Source of the DNA: Bacillota bacterium
GTDB lineage: Bacteria > Bacillota > Clostridia > Lachnospirales > Lachnospiraceae
DNA length: 14,838 nt
Direction: 5' to 3'
NCBI GenBank assembly: GCA_023443225.1
Contig: JAEZVF010000002.1
Coordinates: 1 to 14,838, forward strand
The stretch's first letter is position 1. Every line of letters begins with the position of its first letter. Shown piece by piece: positions 12,956-14,838 of this stretch. A program made the translations under genes and the position numbers. The notes beneath the pieces are model-generated. The model was not told the DNA's origin and did not search any database. It worked only from the letters and a program-made list of their open reading frames with translations.

Positions 12956-14838
12956 ATCGAGTAGGAGGCGGTGACTAACCGCCGTCCTCTCACAGCACCG
13001 TGCGTACCGTTCGGTACACGGCGCTTTCAATAGTTGATGTGCACAGACTGATAAGCTGTGGCTAAGTCATAATAGCCACTGTTTATCAGTCTTTCTTTTG
13101 TTAAAGCTATATTGACCGCCATTGTATGTGTCACAAACCAGTAGCTTCTCCGACTATTAGCCGCTCTAAGTGCTAAGTCCTGGGATACTCCGAGTTTTAT
13201 AAGGTTTCTCATCTTCGTCCTAGGCTTCTTCCATTGCTTCCAAATACACATACGTATCCTATGGTAGAGCCATTTATTTATATCATCAATCGGGTTCTTC
13301 ATACTTGCTATTCCGTAATAGTTAATCCATCCTCTAGCATATATCTTAATCTTTTCTAATGCCGTTCGTATGCTTTGTGCAGACCTTCGGGAAGAAAGCT
13401 CTTTCAGCTTGGACTTAAACTTTTTCCATGACTTCGGATGAACTCGGACATATATGCCCCCTCCGTTCCTTCCCAATACAAAGCCAAGGAATTTAAAATT
13501 TCGGATTGCAAATACACTTACTATACGACTTTTATCTTTGTTTATAGTCAACTTTAACTTTCCTTCAAGATAATTCGTGCTTGTTTCCAAAAGTCTCTTT
13601 GCGGCTCTTTCGCTCTTGGCTAGTAGAACTATATCATCTGCATACCGTACAAGCGGAACACCTCTCTTTTGGAATTCTTGGTCAAACTCATTGAGATAAA
13701 CATTTGCCAATAATGGCGACAGATTTCCGCCCTGTGGCGAACCTTCCTCTGTGTTCATGACTATACCATTTTCCATGACACCGCTCTTAAGATACCTCTT
13801 TACCCATTGTATTACCCTTTCATCCTTCACATTTCTTCGAAGTATGTTTAGTAACAACTCGTGATTTAAGGTATCAAAATATTTCGAAAGGTCGAGTGTT
13901 ACTGCATAGCGGTATCCCTCTTCTGCATACTCTTTTACCTTAAGAATAGCATCTTTCGCACTTCTTCCTGGACGGTAGCCGTAGCTTCCATCCGAGAATT
14001 GTGCCTCATAAATCGGCATCAGTTGTTGGGCAATAGCTTGTTGAAAAATACGGTCTTTGACTGTTGGAATACCAAGCTTTCGCATTCCACCGTCAGCTTT
14101 CGGGATTTCTTTTCGTCTTACCGGGTTGGGGGTATATTTTCCCTTGTATATCTTCTCAATAATCGCTTCTTGATTTTCCCGAAGGTATGCACCTATTTCA
14201 TCAACTGTAATACCGTCGATTCCCGGTGCTCCCTTATTTGCCTTCACTCTCTTAAAAGCTCTGTTAAGATTATCTTTATACAGTATCTTCTCTAAGAGTT
14301 CGGGCTGTGCACTGTCCTTTTCTTTCCATATCGAGCGGAATGACCTCCGCACTTCCGCATACCCTTCATGTTCCGCACTATCTCTTTGCGGACAGTCTCT
14401 GTTATCAGAGTTTTCTGCCTTCACAAGCCATTCCTCCTTTCTCGGTTATACTTGGGACTCCTATTGATTCGGTCCTTCACCTCTCGGCTAATACGACCTC
14501 TGCTGACTTCTGTATGTTCAATATTACCTTGCGATAATGGTTACCTCTTTCAAGGCATCTCATACAGACCTCCCCGGGTACTCACACGTTCCTTCTCTCC
14601 ATCCATCTGCCACATTTACCATGCATGATTCCGTGTAGTTATTGGGCTTCGACTTGTCTGGCAGCCTTACCCTCATGCATAGCCTGATGTGATTTCTGTA
14701 CGTCAGACCAGAGATTTGCCGTCCGGCTTCCTTCAGATTCGCAGTCACCCACGACACCCTTGCCATTGGCTATATCCTTCCCACTACCGGGCGGATTCGG
14801 GACTTACACCCGTTGAAACGTGCGCCCGCCGGGCGCAC
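12956..14838 (-). mobile_element. Full-length class C group II intron
   Basis: The intron 5' end, GTGCGCCCGGCGGGCGCAC, is at 14838, exactly the window edge. The 3' end, TCGAT, is at 12956, giving 1883 bp. The domain V hairpin (about 12992-13024) and domain VI (about 12964-12987) resemble the Oceanobacillus iheyensis class C intron as I recall it. The domain III strands GAGGTCTGTATG and CATACAGAAGTC are both present. The ORF lies in domain IV. The 5' exon is outside the window, so the expected terminator-hairpin target cannot be checked. It should self-splice with maturase help and move by retrohoming. Confidence 0.9.
13027..14424 (-). CDS. ltrA: Group II intron reverse transcriptase/maturase (class C)
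   Basis: A 465-aa intron-encoded protein, starting at GTG (14424) with GGAGG 8 nt upstream; an ATG closer in is too near that site and out of frame. Reverse-transcriptase blocks run from about residue 50, with DLSKYFD (178-184), GSPQGG (228-233) and the active site YADD (261-264). The maturase domain X follows, with RGWINYYGIASMK and the class-typical WKQWKKPRTK region. No HNH endonuclease domain follows, as expected for class C. The protein helps its intron fold and splice and copies it into new sites. It may also serve the ORF-less copy at 327-742. The frame is intact, so activity is plausible. Confidence 0.95.
   Translation of the reverse strand: MKAENSDNRDCPQRDSAEHEGYAEVRRSFRSIWKEKDSAQPELLEKILYKDNLNRAFKRVKANKGAPGIDGITVDEIGAYLRENQEAIIEKIYKGKYTPNPVRRKEIPKADGGMRKLGIPTVKDRIFQQAIAQQLMPIYEAQFSDGSYGYRPGRSAKDAILKVKEYAEEGYRYAVTLDLSKYFDTLNHELLLNILRRNVKDERVIQWVKRYLKSGVMENGIVMNTEEGSPQGGNLSPLLANVYLNEFDQEFQKRGVPLVRYADDIVLLAKSERAAKRLLETSTNYLEGKLKLTINKDKSRIVSVFAIRNFKFLGFVLGRNGGGIYVRVHPKSWKKFKSKLKELSSRRSAQSIRTALEKIKIYARGWINYYGIASMKNPIDDINKWLYHRIRMCIWKQWKKPRTKMRNLIKLGVSQDLALRAANSRRSYWFVTHTMAVNIALTKERLINSGYYDLATAYQSVHINY

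Noticed and set aside
13999..14628. Plus-strand open frames opposite the reverse transcriptase
   Set aside because: Antisense shadows of a strongly supported gene and of intron RNA domains.

Overview
The window reads as accessory DNA from a low-GC Firmicute, most likely a Lachnospiraceae or related gut Clostridia member. Strong AGGAGG ribosome sites and AT-rich genes point that way. So does a class C group II intron reverse transcriptase that, from memory, resembles the Eubacterium rectale intron enzyme, plus tyrosine-recombinase and ISL3 mobile elements. No housekeeping gene is visible; everything is cargo or mobile machinery.

Layout. Positions 1-326 hold no supported gene but contain a nested inverted repeat and a cluster of AAGTGTA/TACACTT motifs. 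Positions 327-742 (minus strand) are an ORF-less group II intron copy. Positions 769-4910 carry a plus-strand ABC transporter operon: FtsX-like permease, LolD/MacB-type ATPase, large FtsX-like permease. It has a near-consensus promoter and coupled starts. Positions 4908-8870 form a first tRNA-end-bounded mini-island. Its minus-strand cargo is a divergent peptide deformylase, a decayed Asp/Glu racemase and a HAD-phosphatase/uridine-kinase-like fusion. Its right arm is split by a complete ISL3 element with an 8-bp target duplication. Positions 8871-12705 form a second mini-island. Its minus-strand cargo is an RloA-like ATPase, an overlapping TOPRIM-like RloB/AbiL-type partner and an upstream shortened ATPase paralogue lacking key catalytic residues. 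It also carries a frameshifted tyrosine integrase remnant. Positions 12956-14838 (minus) are a full-length class C group II intron with its reverse transcriptase/maturase; its 5' end coincides with the window edge.

How it fits together. The two mini-islands share a nearly identical 104-bp left end (I count 7 differences). That end holds a tRNA T-arm/acceptor fragment and two TGCACACAT repeats. They also share a central terminator-like hairpin, and a right end with TGCACACAT, a terminator hairpin and the next tRNA fragment. The middle is unrelated cargo. The simplest reading is a tandem array of small integrative elements that used one tRNA 3' end as attachment site, with cargo transcribed leftward and integrase rightward. 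A fourth, diverged att-like repeat at 769-810 suggests the ABC operon may be a third, older unit. Cargo looks like defence, resistance or stress functions. The integrases are now broken or missing, so any mobility would need an integrase in trans. The ORF-less intron may likewise have depended on the intact intron's maturase. These functional statements are inference from motifs and architecture; no database search was run.
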